Shown piece after piece: positions 13,143 to 25,400 of a DNA stretch of 64,000 nt (position 1 is its first letter; every line of letters starts with the position of its first letter). The stretch spans positions 28,385,501 to 28,449,500 of the forward strand of contig JABWDB010000002.1 of NCBI GenBank assembly GCA_019614645.1. Direction: 5' to 3'. A program made the position numbers and the translations under genes. The notes below the pieces were generated by a model, which had not been told where the DNA came from, made no database searches, and saw only the letters and a list, made by a program, of their open reading frames with translations. Source of the DNA: Stratiolaelaps scimitus (Eukaryota; Arthropoda; Arachnida; Mesostigmata; Laelapidae).

Positions 13143-13482
13143 TTAGTAAAACAAAATGCAGTGTAACGATATACGTTGAGTGAAATCAGTAAATAGAGTC
13201 GTTGTGTATTTTATAGAGAATTGTGGGAGAGTGCTATTACACTCTCCGTTGAGCAAAGTAGGAACAAGTGTATTACGAAGTTCGTGTACATTTATTGTCG
13301 TAACCATCGCAAGGTTCGGTGCATCAGAATATATTCTAGCTATCATTTCGAGAGACTCGATCAGTGAAACGTGTCGTGCCAAGTATGTGACGGGAGCGTT
13401 CAATTAACTAAGTGGTGCAGTCAGTGTTGACGTATTTATCAAGTTGCTAGCAGTTCCCTGTGTAACTGTGGCCACCATATAA
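13143..13482 (+). promoter_or_regulatory. Probable 5' UTR and promoter region of the HDAC-like gene
   Basis: This stretch precedes the inferred start codon at 13483, which is immediately followed by a consensus donor (ATGG then GTAAGT). I found no unambiguous TATA element, so the transcription start is undefined. The assignment rests on the donor and on the exact phase fit with the next exon. Confidence 0.35.
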
Positions 13483-16400
13483 ATGGGTAAGTGTTGTAAA
13501 CCAGTTCTGTAGAAATAATGAATACTGGAAGAAATGGCAATGCTACATTTCAATTCAAATAAAACTGTGGTTTATTGACGGAGCTGCAGTTTTTATAATA
13601 CTTTTTATCAAAATATTAAAGACGATTATTAGATCACAGACATCTACAGAAAACAAGTAAAATTATTGTAGTAATAACTTTTTAACTTCGAGGGAGAACT
13701 TTTTTAGCTTCCTTCAGTTGCCAGATCTCCCTCGAGAGCGAGCATCTGATTCTCTTTTGGTTGATTAATCTGCACGCATGAACTGGCCGATTGATCCTGG
13801 TGCTTGATCCTACTAAATGTCTTCACTTTTCTGGAAAAGATAATCCACAGTAAGCCAGCTGAACATCTCGTATGCAAACTTAGAACGAGTGCTCTAAATA
13901 CTGCCGGCGCCCAAGCGGTACAGTGACCTAAAAGGCCACAGTTGACGTATTAGGTTTTTACCGTACGCGTTTTAAATGGATCTGCAACACGATTTTCCAC
14001 TCCTTTCTATTAATTAAGCGCCTCGATTTCTATGTCAAACTCCATATGAGTCTTGTTATTCCTAAGTTCCTGCATAGCTATCCTGATGGTCTTCTTACCT
14101 AGTGTGTGATGTCGCAATTTTTGAAAGTATACGCCAGAAATTCACAGACTGTGTGTCCAAGCGATGTAACGTCATGCGTAATAACATAGGCATTCTGATC
14201 TTCACCGATTTACACCGCGCTAACATTTAAGTGCCTACCAGAGGCTTCGCATCTTAACATGACAAGTGAACTAAATTAAAACGAGATATTTTATTCGAAG
14301 AAAATCCGCGACAACACCAACAACACCTACATTGTTGGTGAAAAAACACATAAAAGGCACAGTAAATTTGCATGGACAAGAATACCAGAATTCATAAGGT
14401 AGACGACACAAATAGGAGCTGGGTATTAAAGTTCCCATCATCGAGCACATACATGCTCAAGCCTCTCGAGAATGTGAATTTCTCTATGGTGAAGGTGACT
14501 GCAAAATGCCTATTAAGCGAGGGAAATGAGAACCAGCCATTTCCAGACGTTATCCAATAAGCTATCAGCGCTCACATAGCAAGGTTGTACCAACCACGCC
14601 TTTAACACGATAGAGTAACTATCAAAGACAGAAGCGGATATGCCTTACTAACTACGTCTTTTATCAATACGTGAATAATCAATATGAACCATAAATACAA
14701 AAGTAAATTTTAATTAAACACTGAAGAACTACGGGGTTCTTTCTTGTTCTCAAGTAAATGGAATCTGTGTCATATCTTCGCGATCTTCTGAAGCCCCATA
14801 GAATCTAATTTGAACGCTCTCAGTACGCGCAACCTCAATGGTAGATGCTGTTCAGCAATTACGTAAGTTGTTATTCCGGATGATCAGGACTTGGTCTGTC
14901 ATATCACGATAAAAGACATGAATACATGTATTCATACAAACTAATATATATAGAGTGAGACTAGGTTTTAAGTTAAAAGAAAGTGAGGCGAATAGTTGCA
15001 GCCGATGCTGCTTTAGTCATAAGCCTACTATTTTCATAAATGTGGATTTTTGTAGGCTAGAAACTATTGTGGGAGATTATTATGAGACTTTATATCAAGA
15101 CTAAAAATTCTCAACTCTTAAATGAAAATTCAAAATTCAAACTATAGATTCTTCAAACCATACTCAAACTGGTATGGTGTGAGGAATGTATGGTCGGAGA
15201 TTGATAATAGATTGGCCGCGGCATGGACTTTTATATACAAACTGCGTGCGAAGCACTTTCGTATATCGTTTATATTAACTAACCACAACATTAACCCAGG
15301 GTACTGAATAACTGCGCCCTCGCAGTCGTTCCCAAGAGTCCTCGCTGGCTGCTCCTTCGAGGTCCCGAACACCATTCCTGATGAGCCTATCGCGGTTCCA
15401 GGTATTCTTCCATGGCCCAGCACTGCCTACTGTCTGGGCGACGTACAGCCTGCGCCGCAAGTGCACTTGTCTTGTGTTTTAGATACCTCTGGGTGTGGGT
15501 GCAGTGTCTGCGTACGGTATCCCGCTCACAGGTGTACATGTCGGCTTGCTTCTGGTTTCCTCTTCCTGCTCCCACCGCTCGCAGTACTCCTTTGATGCCG
15601 ACCTCTTTCCGTTATTTGCTCCAGAGCTTGTGCCCAATTAAAGCCGTGGCCAGAGACTGACAATAAATCGGGTTACAGCTAGAGTTTCACCGCAGCAGAA
15701 TCCGACACGGTAACTCTATACTATTTACGGGTTATTTTTCGCCCTAACGACACGAATATTTATATTCGGTGTTTCCCACCGATGACATAAGGGCCTTTAT
15801 CGGAGGCGTTTATTTACTTTTAAGCGTTTCACCGTTGGACTTATTGAGGTACGAATCAATGTAAAATTTAGTGAAAAGGAACAAGAACAGGATAACGTTG
15901 GCGAAACAGTTACATAGCGCCATTCTGGTATAGCCGCACTTATTGGGGTCCTGCATTGTAGCTATTACAAGCGCGCCAAACATAATAAACTGAAAGATTT
16001 GCACTGATGTGATGTACTTTTTCCACCACAGATGATGCTTCATCTGGGGAAAAGTAGCCAAAAAAAAGTAAGAGTACATAAATATATGAATCAGTGCATT
16101 TGCGAGAACGCCCGTTATCGCACCGTGGATCCAGCCCTGACGGATATAGAACCAGCCATTGAGCGACACGCACAAATGGTGGTAGACATGAAGAAACGTG
16201 ACATGGCTTTTTTCTTTCTTCTTTAGTACAAAGAATACAGTATCAAGGTAATCACTAAGCCGAACAAGCCAGTAGAAATAGTAGAGTTTAAGTAATCGCA
16301 TGTTGTCTTCATCGACTCGTCGGTGTAGTGGTTCACAGAGCGTCCGAAAGCCTAGTTTGTAAAAGGCCAGATACGACCCACACGTGACGAAGTACACGTT

Positions 16401-19400
16401 TGCTACAACTTGCAGCAGGTTGAAAACACGCACGATGGGCTTCACATTAATGGGCTTCCGGGATTTCATAATAGCAGGTCCGATTTTAAAAATGAACATG
16501 AGATATATGGCGGAAATGCAAAGCACCCCGGCTGAATGATCCATCATAAAGAAACCTCTCAATCGAGGGTCACGGGCGGTCTCTAGTAAGATGCCCATCA
16601 CAACCTAACCACAGATGAACATTTTGCATTGATCTTCAAAGGGATCTTTATATTACCGAAAATATTCGGTGGTAAGGATATCAGCATCGTCATCTCTCCC
16701 CAAACGAGAGGGCATGAAATCGCAAAACGGGAACTCTGAAGACATATATCTATCTACTTATGCCTATAAAGGATAGCACTACGCTCGTGTCATGGCCACT
16801 TCTCACCACGGAGCCGCGGGGTCGACGATTTTATCCCATATATTTTCTCATTTTTAGCCAAACAATGGTATCCGTGACCCCCTGATCACTTTCCATACGT
16901 TTTATACCAAGTTTCCGCCGAAAGTAAGTCACATGCTCTGTTATGACCATGCACTCTGTCAGCTTTCTGGACGATTACGTGTTGGTTAGAACTATTAGAA
17001 AGTCGATATTGATCTAAGGAGAGGCTGAATCGGAATATATGGTAGGAATAACGTCACGTGTGAATAGCAGAACCCGTTTTACGGGTCTTCGTTTTATTTT
17101 ACATGATGGTTCAGCAAAGCAGAGAATTGGTTGTACGGTACCAATATGAAAACATGTGTACGTCAAGGAATATAAGCAGAGAAAATATTCAAAATATCTC
17201 TTATATTAGGCACAAGAATATAAACTGATGTGCTGAAGGTTACTTATTGGCCACAGATCAAGCAATTCACAGCAGCATTTTGTTATCCCCCATTTCCTAA
17301 GCATTTAGATGGATATTTTCAACGAATCAATTCATATACTAGCCCTCTAAACATAATATCTTTATTTGATGTATTTTTATAAATACAACATTTTAAAACT
17401 TTCGAACTAGCTCAAAATGTCTGCGGCGCGAAAACATTGAGTATCAATTGACATTGAGTATCAATGTCTTTTCTAACATTGAGTATCAATTGACTGAAAG
17501 TTTGTAAGTTAAGGGTGCACTATTATTATTAGTTTTTTAAATAAGTTAAGGGTGCACTATTATTCGTATTTACACGTCTGTCCTTTATGGCATCGTATTG
17601 ATTAAGGTATCACTTTCATGTACACTGCGGCACGAGGTGTATAATTATTTAGATTGACTTCCGCAACGCTTTCAACACGGTCCTTCGGGACCTCGTTCTG
17701 CAGGAGGTTGGAGGACCGTGTTGAAAGCGTTGCGGAAGGAGGACCACGTTCCCGGCCTCTTCCCTCTGGTTGATTTGGCCTACCGCTACCCTTCCCACCT
17801 GATCATGGATCGCGCCGTCCTCATCTCCGAGCGCGGGGTTCAGCAGGGGAGCTCGCTGAGTCCGGCCCTTTTCCGTTTAGCCCTTTGGCCACTTGTCGCC
17901 TCCTTCCAGGCCCGCTTCCAGCTGTGGTACATGGATTATGGAGGGCGATCCGGCCTCCATCGCGCTGGTAGGTCTCTTCCCTATTGTGACCTAGTCTCTT
18001 CTACCTAGACCTCCGGCCCCTCGTTGCGTCCCTCCAGGCTCACCTGCGGCTGTGGTACGTGGGTAACGGAGCCTCGGAGTGCGACTTGGTGACCGTCGCC
18101 TCCGACGTCCAACGAATGCTCGACAAAAAGGGGCCCAGCGGCCTTGCTCTCAACCCGGCGAAGTGCGAGGTCTTCTCCTTGTACTCCCACTCCGACCTCC
18201 AGCGCTTGCTTCCTGGGTGCCACCTCACCCAGATGTTGACACTTGAGCTCGTCGCCGTTCCTCTTGTTTGATCGGCACGCTCCTTCCTCCCGCTGTTCCC
18301 CCCCTTCGTTTTAAATGAGGGTGCCCTAGATTCGCGCCTTACTCCCTCGGGACAAGCAGCGCCTGCAGTGGGTATGGTCTGATGTTCTCCACCAGGAGCA
18401 GCGGGACTTCCACCTGGTCTCTGCGCCACACGGCTCCTCACCGACAAGGATCGCCTCCGCGCGGTCGCCTCTCTACACCAGGCTGGTGTAGGAGCGTGGA
18501 TTCACGTGTGCCGACCGAATGACTTGTGTAATGTGCAGGCTGAAATCCAAGTCCGGTGAGACCATAACACCCAGGTCATTCATACACTTCGCAATCGGTA
18601 TAGGCTGGTCGCTAAGAGTATATAAGTGAGCGTCTGATAGACATAATGTAGCACATTTAGGTATGAATATTATCATGTCGTTAGCAGAGCACCGCTTTGA
18701 GATGTCATCAACGGCTATCCGTAGATCACGTCTTTCCGATTCGGTTTTTGACGGGCCGTAAAGCTTGAGATCATCCGCGTGAAGTTTATGGGTTGTAGAC
18801 TGCGGTATAGTTACTGAGGAATGCGCTAAGCGATACCGGGTCGGGTGGCGCTGTTGAACATCGTCAACAGTCCCCCCGGGGGGAGGGTCACGGTGTTGGC
18901 ATGCATTAACTTGCGAACACCCCCATTAAAACAAAAAAACTGCGGTATACTTTTTTTAATGTCTAAGAGGTAAATACAAAATATTATAATACGGGTCAAA
19001 AACAGCTACCTTGAGGCACCCTAGAGGGGTAAGTACCGTAACTACTAATACTGTTTTTTACACGTACGCAAAATTAACGGTTGCATAGGTAAATATTGCC
19101 TTGTTCACTACGGCGATAATAGTGAACAAGGCAATAGGTGAGGTCGGCCCAACGGACGCTGGCAATCAGGGTGAGCCGGGCGTACCGGACTGTGTCGACT
19201 GACGTCCTCCTGGCCCTAGCCAGAATGTTGCCATGGGACCTGCTAGCTACTGAGAGAAGCCTCAGGCTCCCGGCTGGGAATCTCCACCCGACCATGGCCC
19301 GGAGGGCCACCCTCGACACCTGGCAACGAGAGTGGGCCCAGGTTACTCCGGGAGTGACGAAGGGGTGTTGGACTAAAAGCCTGATACCAGACCTCAGGGT

Positions 19401-22400
19401 GTGGCTAGAGAGTAACATGGGTGAGCTCACGTACGAAGCGACGCAGGTGCTGACGGGCCACGGGCAGTTCCAGACCTACATGGCCAAGATCGGAAAGACC
19501 CAGGTGGACATATGCGTGCTGTGTGACTCGGGCGAGGTGGACGACGTCGAGCACACAGTGACCCACTGTGTGTCACTAGCGGCAGCCAGGCAGGGGGGCT
19601 CGAGGGAGGTTGCGGGGAAATCAGTCCGAGAGCTCGTGGCCCATATGGTCAAATCGAGGGAAGCCTGGGCGGAGGTCGTAGACTGGATGGGGGGGATCAT
19701 CAGGCTAAAGGAGAGTAAGGAGAGACACAGAAGGGCTCGAGTGAGCCACCAAAGCCCCTCCCCCCGGGGGGTCTCGGAGGCCCGCTCCACCGTTAGCTAG
19801 ACCGGCTTCCCCCGCGCATTCCCGCTCAGGGCCGGGGATAGGTGGACCGAGCAGCCGGTACCTCTTGGGTAGATTGGCAGGCCTGTTACGGGGGCCTCCT
19901 CCTTCACCAGTCTCTCCCCGCGCATTCCCGCTACGGGCCGGGGATTAGGTGACCGAGCGTTCCCGTGCGGGACCCCAACACGGAAGCCACAATAGTCATG
20001 GGAGACTAAGGCACCCGGCTATAGAACACTAGCCGGAGCAGTACACACCTTCCCCAGAGATCGAAGTAATGCCAAGCGTGCCGACTCTGGGGAAGAGATA
20101 CACTCTCAGCAGAGGATGGTTTTAGCAGGCAGAGGCGTTTTGTCATCCACGTCAACCCTGCACTGGATCGGCCCACTTTCATGGAGATTGGAATGTCTCC
20201 GGTGGTGACCGTGCGTTTGAAGAAAATTTCCTCCTCTAAAAAAAAAAAAAAAAAAGTGAACAAGGCAATATTTAGTACTGCTAAGGCTTTTCATATTTGC
20301 TTTATATAGTGGTAAATATGTATGGTACATTTTACTTTCAATAAACGCTAAAGCATCGCGCGTTTGGATCTGAGCTTATTTATTTATTTAACTTCCCCCC
20401 AAAGGCGTGGAACCACTTATTCAGTATGTCTTTAGAGTGGGATGCCTTTAGTTAAGCTTGGTCCTCAACAACAGGTCCGATTCCAGAAGAAGCCTCTGCC
20501 TGTCGGCCCTCTAGGTCCCGCCGTCGTATCTTTTCTAATTCCTCCTTCTTCCGCATCATTCCGTCCAAGAAACGCGCGCCGTTGGACCACCCGTCTGCTG
20601 TCGCGAGCATGGCGTCGACCACCTGCTTGAAAGTGCAACATCGGCTATCGTCCTGCAGGTCTTCTCTTGTTTCCTGCTGCCTGCCGCACGTGAATTGTCT
20701 CTGTGTCACGTCGTCCGTCTATCCTGAGGGACACAGGACTCAGGTATCCACCTCCGTCTTGCCGGTTTTGACCATATATATCTGGAACTAGCCGTGGCCT
20801 GTGAATGCCTGTGTGATATGGCAGGTGAGTTCTCGGCTGTGGTCATACCATGTCCTGAGGTCCGGTATGAGACTTCTCGTCCAATTCTCGGTGGTTTAGG
20901 CTGCTTCTGGTTTATTTCATTCGTCCTGCCATATCCCGAACGTTGCGCTCCTCGCTTTGTGCTGTTCTAGGTCCTCGTGCCGGTATTTATTTGCCCGTTC
21001 TCCGCCAGGAGGTCCCAGGGGATCATTTTGGCCTGAACCAGGACCGCGTCTGTAGATACAGTCCTGTATGCTCTTGCCACTCTGATCGCCACCGCCCTCT
21101 GCGCCTTGAGAAGTGTGTTTCTGTTCTTCTTGAGAAAAATTCGAACTAGAGAAAGCAGGTTCGAATCCTGTTGCATGACATATAAGAGAATATAAGAGAA
21201 CTTAAGCATTGTATGCAGTTCCGTTAATAAATCAATAAAGCTTTATCTTTATCTTATCTTATCTTTCTGGTCAGGGGCTACCTCAGCCCATATGGGAGAG
21301 CCGTACAAGGCTACCGATTCGGCCACCGTGGCCAGCAGGCGCCTCGAGACTCCTGATGGCCCACTGATCCTCGCGCATTTTGTTCTACACTTTAAATGCA
21401 GGCCCTAGTTGTTACATTGAGTGAATCGTATTCACATTGCATCTTACGTGTGTTGTCCTTTCGGTATTTCAGGGGACCATTCGACGTCTACTATCGGAGA
21501 CAACAGACTTCCCGCACCACTTGCATTGACCATCGGAACAAATGAGTTATCGCATGGACCGCTGGTATCGGATCCCGCATTTCGTGAGGAGGTTAGCGCT
21601 GTGCAATTGGAGCTTCAGAGACAAATTCTTGCGCTTCAACAGGAGCAGCATCTCCAGCAGCAGATGCTGCTGCAACACTTCCATTTTAGACAAAGACACC
21701 TTCAACAACAACATGACCAACAACTTGCCGATAGGATCAGGGTGCGTCAATCCGGTCTTTTCATTTGTTTTTGTCTTAACCTATAGCACGGACGTACCAC
21801 TTCACTGACATACTTCTAGATGCCCTTAACCGACGCATTTAATATATCTCTGTCACTGCATCTGTAAATAGTTTAACGGAACTTTACCAGGAGAGCTCGT
21901 AATCCCACGAAGCTGAGTCCTTCCTCATTAAGTCCGGGTCGTACCTAAAGAGAACTGATCTGAGCTATATAAGTTTACATGTATTATATTATACTTTCCG
22001 TCGTATCGTTGCAGAAATATAACACTTTAAATATGATAATAGGGAAGGGGCATAAATAGTAGACTTATACAATGTCTTGTAATTGAAGCAGATCATCGTC
22101 ATAGTCAATTGCTTTAGTATATCTTTTCTTTTTCAGCCTCCCTTGTCCTTCCAGAATAAGATGATGCTCAGTCTGCGCAATTTTAAACGCATGTCAAGTC
22201 TACGATCAGGATTCGTAGATAATGATAAGAATTTCATTTGTGAAAACAACTCTCGCAAACTATAGCCATCATAAATGATAACTAAAAACACCTATTTCAT
22301 TTATGAGGGTAGTGCCAAGAAGACTGCTACCAGCTGCAGAAAGACTGCTTCCCTAGTGGCAATGTAAAATGGCGACTGAATTAAGTTACCGATATTATTT

Positions 22401-25400
22401 GAATCAAAATCATTTTTTCCTACTGAAATTGCAATATATTCCACCGTTTTAAAAAACTGAACCGCTGAGATTACGATGCGGGACAGCACCCAAAATGGTT
22501 GTTAAAGTTTTCAATGCACTGTTATTTAGTTTTCGATTCGTTTGGAGGTAATACAGATGTAGAGAACTATCGACCTGAGTCTCAATGTTCAATTGCTTGT
22601 AATATTTTCGAAAATAATTTGATGTCTCATATTTCAGTCTTTCTAAAAGATAATGATTTTTGGACCCTACCCAGCACTTTGTTAGACACTGGTTCACTTG
22701 TACACAGAGTGTCAAGACCGGGCTTTGCACATGAACTCGCAAAAGGCGTTTCATTGTATATATTTCGACCAAAATAGTGCCTTCAATAGAGTCAATCACA
22801 GCCTACTGTTAAAAAAAAGATGAGACATCTGTATATACACTACTAAAGCCTGTATTTGCGTCGAAGTCGATAATGGTAAAATTCAATTGTTTCCAGTCTC
22901 CTCAGGTGTGCCCCAAGGAGGTTACGTCTCCCCATTGGTCTACGCTATACTCGTGTTGTGTTGGACATTAGGCGTGACATGCTGTATGAGGCCAAATATT
23001 TAAAGTTTGCTGATGATCTCAAGATATACTGTGCTATAGATATCAACGCTCTTATGAAACTTTACGGACTACTGCTGATGGGGTCGCTTGTTTTATGCTG
23101 TTTTTAAAGAACGGCATAATCCTGACTATAATTATGCAATTGATGTAAACAGGCTTCTCACTGCTACTATTATCCGTAACTACGGTGTGTTAACGAATCT
23201 CATCTTTATTAATGGACACTTTTTATAACCACAGATTGCTAAATCCGCAATCACTCCAGTTGATAAAATTTTTAAATGTTTTGTCATCAAAAATTCTGAT
23301 GTGTATCATATATAAAATCGCTCTTCTAACCAAACTTTTACATTGCACTCCGGAATAATTTAGTGGTTCGCATGAATATCTTGGAATGTATTCAGACGCT
23401 GTTTCATAAGATATTACTTATTCAATTAACCAATTTTGATTTATTAGTCAGCTTAATTAAACATTTTTGATGCATTAGTCAGTTTAATTAAACGTTTTTT
23501 TTATTAGTCAACTTAATTTAACACTTTCATTTCATTTCGGAACTTAACTAAACACTTTTTTTATTAGTCAACTTTATTAAATACGTTTGTTTCGTTGGTT
23601 AACTTTACTAAACCCTTTTGCTTTATTAGTAAACTTAATTAAATACTTTTTATTAGTCAACTTAATGAAACACTTTCGTTTCATTAATTAACTTAATTAA
23701 ACATTTCTGTTTTATTAGTTAACTTAATTAAACATTTCTGTTTTATTAGTCAACTTAATTACACACCTTTGCTTTATTGTCAATTTAATTAAACATTTTT
23801 TTTATATTTGTTAACTATATTAAATACTTTTGTTTTATTAGTCCAAATGATATCCGGAGTTGTGATCCATTTTACCCAAAATCACAGCACGAAACGACCT
23901 CTTGACTAACTGTTATGCTTGAAGAATGACAACGATGATGCATGATACTGGTACACCGTTCAATTTCCCATGTGGCATTTAACTTAGAAGCACATTTTCA
24001 CATAACTGTACACCCATTATTTTACTCAATTAAAAATGTTTTGCATCTGGTGTACCTGACTCCGCGATGTAAAACCTAGTAAACTTTGATGATAATCGTA
24101 TGCTTAGCGATATAGCTTTCAGTACAAAACTAATTCATGCAAGCTGTGGAATACGGGGAGGCGACGGCAGCGTTCCAAATCCTCGCCGTTAAGTTTCTTC
24201 ACAGAACCTGAGTGTGCATAAAATAATCTTGTAATGACAACAAATGTTGTGCGAAAGGCAACAGCCACTGCTGTCCGGTAACACTATTGGTCCTGTTCCG
24301 TGTTTGTTGTGGAATGGTTTGATCTCGAACTAACATAGCTCACTATGATCACTACTTTCTGATAGCTTTACATGGAAAATCAAAGGCCTCGTAGTGACAA
24401 TTCGTCTCACAGCGACGAAGATCGTGACTCCGGTAATGGCAGTGATAAGGATATCCGCACTTTGGGACAAAATACAGAGTTAAGTGACAAGGAATCTCCC
24501 CCTGCGGGCGCTCCCACCCCACCGGTTATGAAGTGTCCAAAAAAAGACGTTCTTCGCAAACTGGAGGAAGAGGAGAAGCTTCGACTCGCTCGAGCGTCTG
24601 CTGCGGCAACGCCGCCGGCTTCATCTCCGCCAGCGCCCAATCGATCACCGGGATTACCTTCATCACCTAAAAAGTGTGCAGCGAAACCTTATTTTTTATA
24701 TGTTTTTGAACGCATTTTAATTATATTGATTGTGTGTATTAGACCAGTTTTCTTACCAAAACGTGTGGATTGAGCCACAAAGAGTACGTAGCACCGGTTT
24801 TTGCAGGACAGAAAATAGGCATGAAGCCACTAATGGCACTTCAAAGTAATTTACTATGAATCTTTGGGTTCAGGACATTTCTAGCTCTAAGAAAATCCAG
24901 TTATTACAACATGCCGAAAAAAGTGTAAATTAACCTTCTACGAGGTTATAAAATAGTTGCTGCCTCATACTTAAAGGGTAAGCATGACCTGCCTCTTAGA
25001 TACCTTGAGCTACATACACCAGACCAGGTAGTCCCTGGTCAGTAAACTAATACAATGGGAACCTCTGAAGCCTAGAAAGAGAGGCACTCGGGAGAAAGAT
25101 AACATATAAGTAATGACTTTGGCTATACTAGTTCATAGTCATCGAAATTTAAGAAAATGTTTTCTTAAACTGTTTTCGTTCCGTTTTCAAAAGTTCGAGT
25201 GGCATCTAACCGTTTAGTCATAGCGTCCCTATTTATGAAGTCCCAGGGGCACTCTTAATGAAATATTTATATTCACAGAGAGTTTGAATTTACGAGTATC
25301 AGGCGAATTGTAAATGCTCAACATACAAGTACGTATAATATAAAATAATATTTACTCCAATGCATTTACCTTATAGTACAAATCAAGCAGCAGCCACCAC

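Noticed and set aside
19138..19800. Complete host gene starting at the first ATG of this frame
   Set aside because: The frame starts inside a 5'-truncated retrotransposon bounded by target-site duplications, so the ATG is accidental.
21159..21169. Functional tRNA gene
   Set aside because: Only a B-box and 3' half are present, followed by a SINE tail; no acceptor stem or anticodon arm.
22083..22265. 60-aa frame as an independent gene
   Set aside because: No start context and weak composition; only the 78-nt phase-0 segment with a good acceptor was kept, as a low-confidence cassette exon.
23413..23850. CRISPR-like array
   Set aside because: Units are contiguous with no unique spacers and the genome is eukaryotic, so it is a minisatellite.
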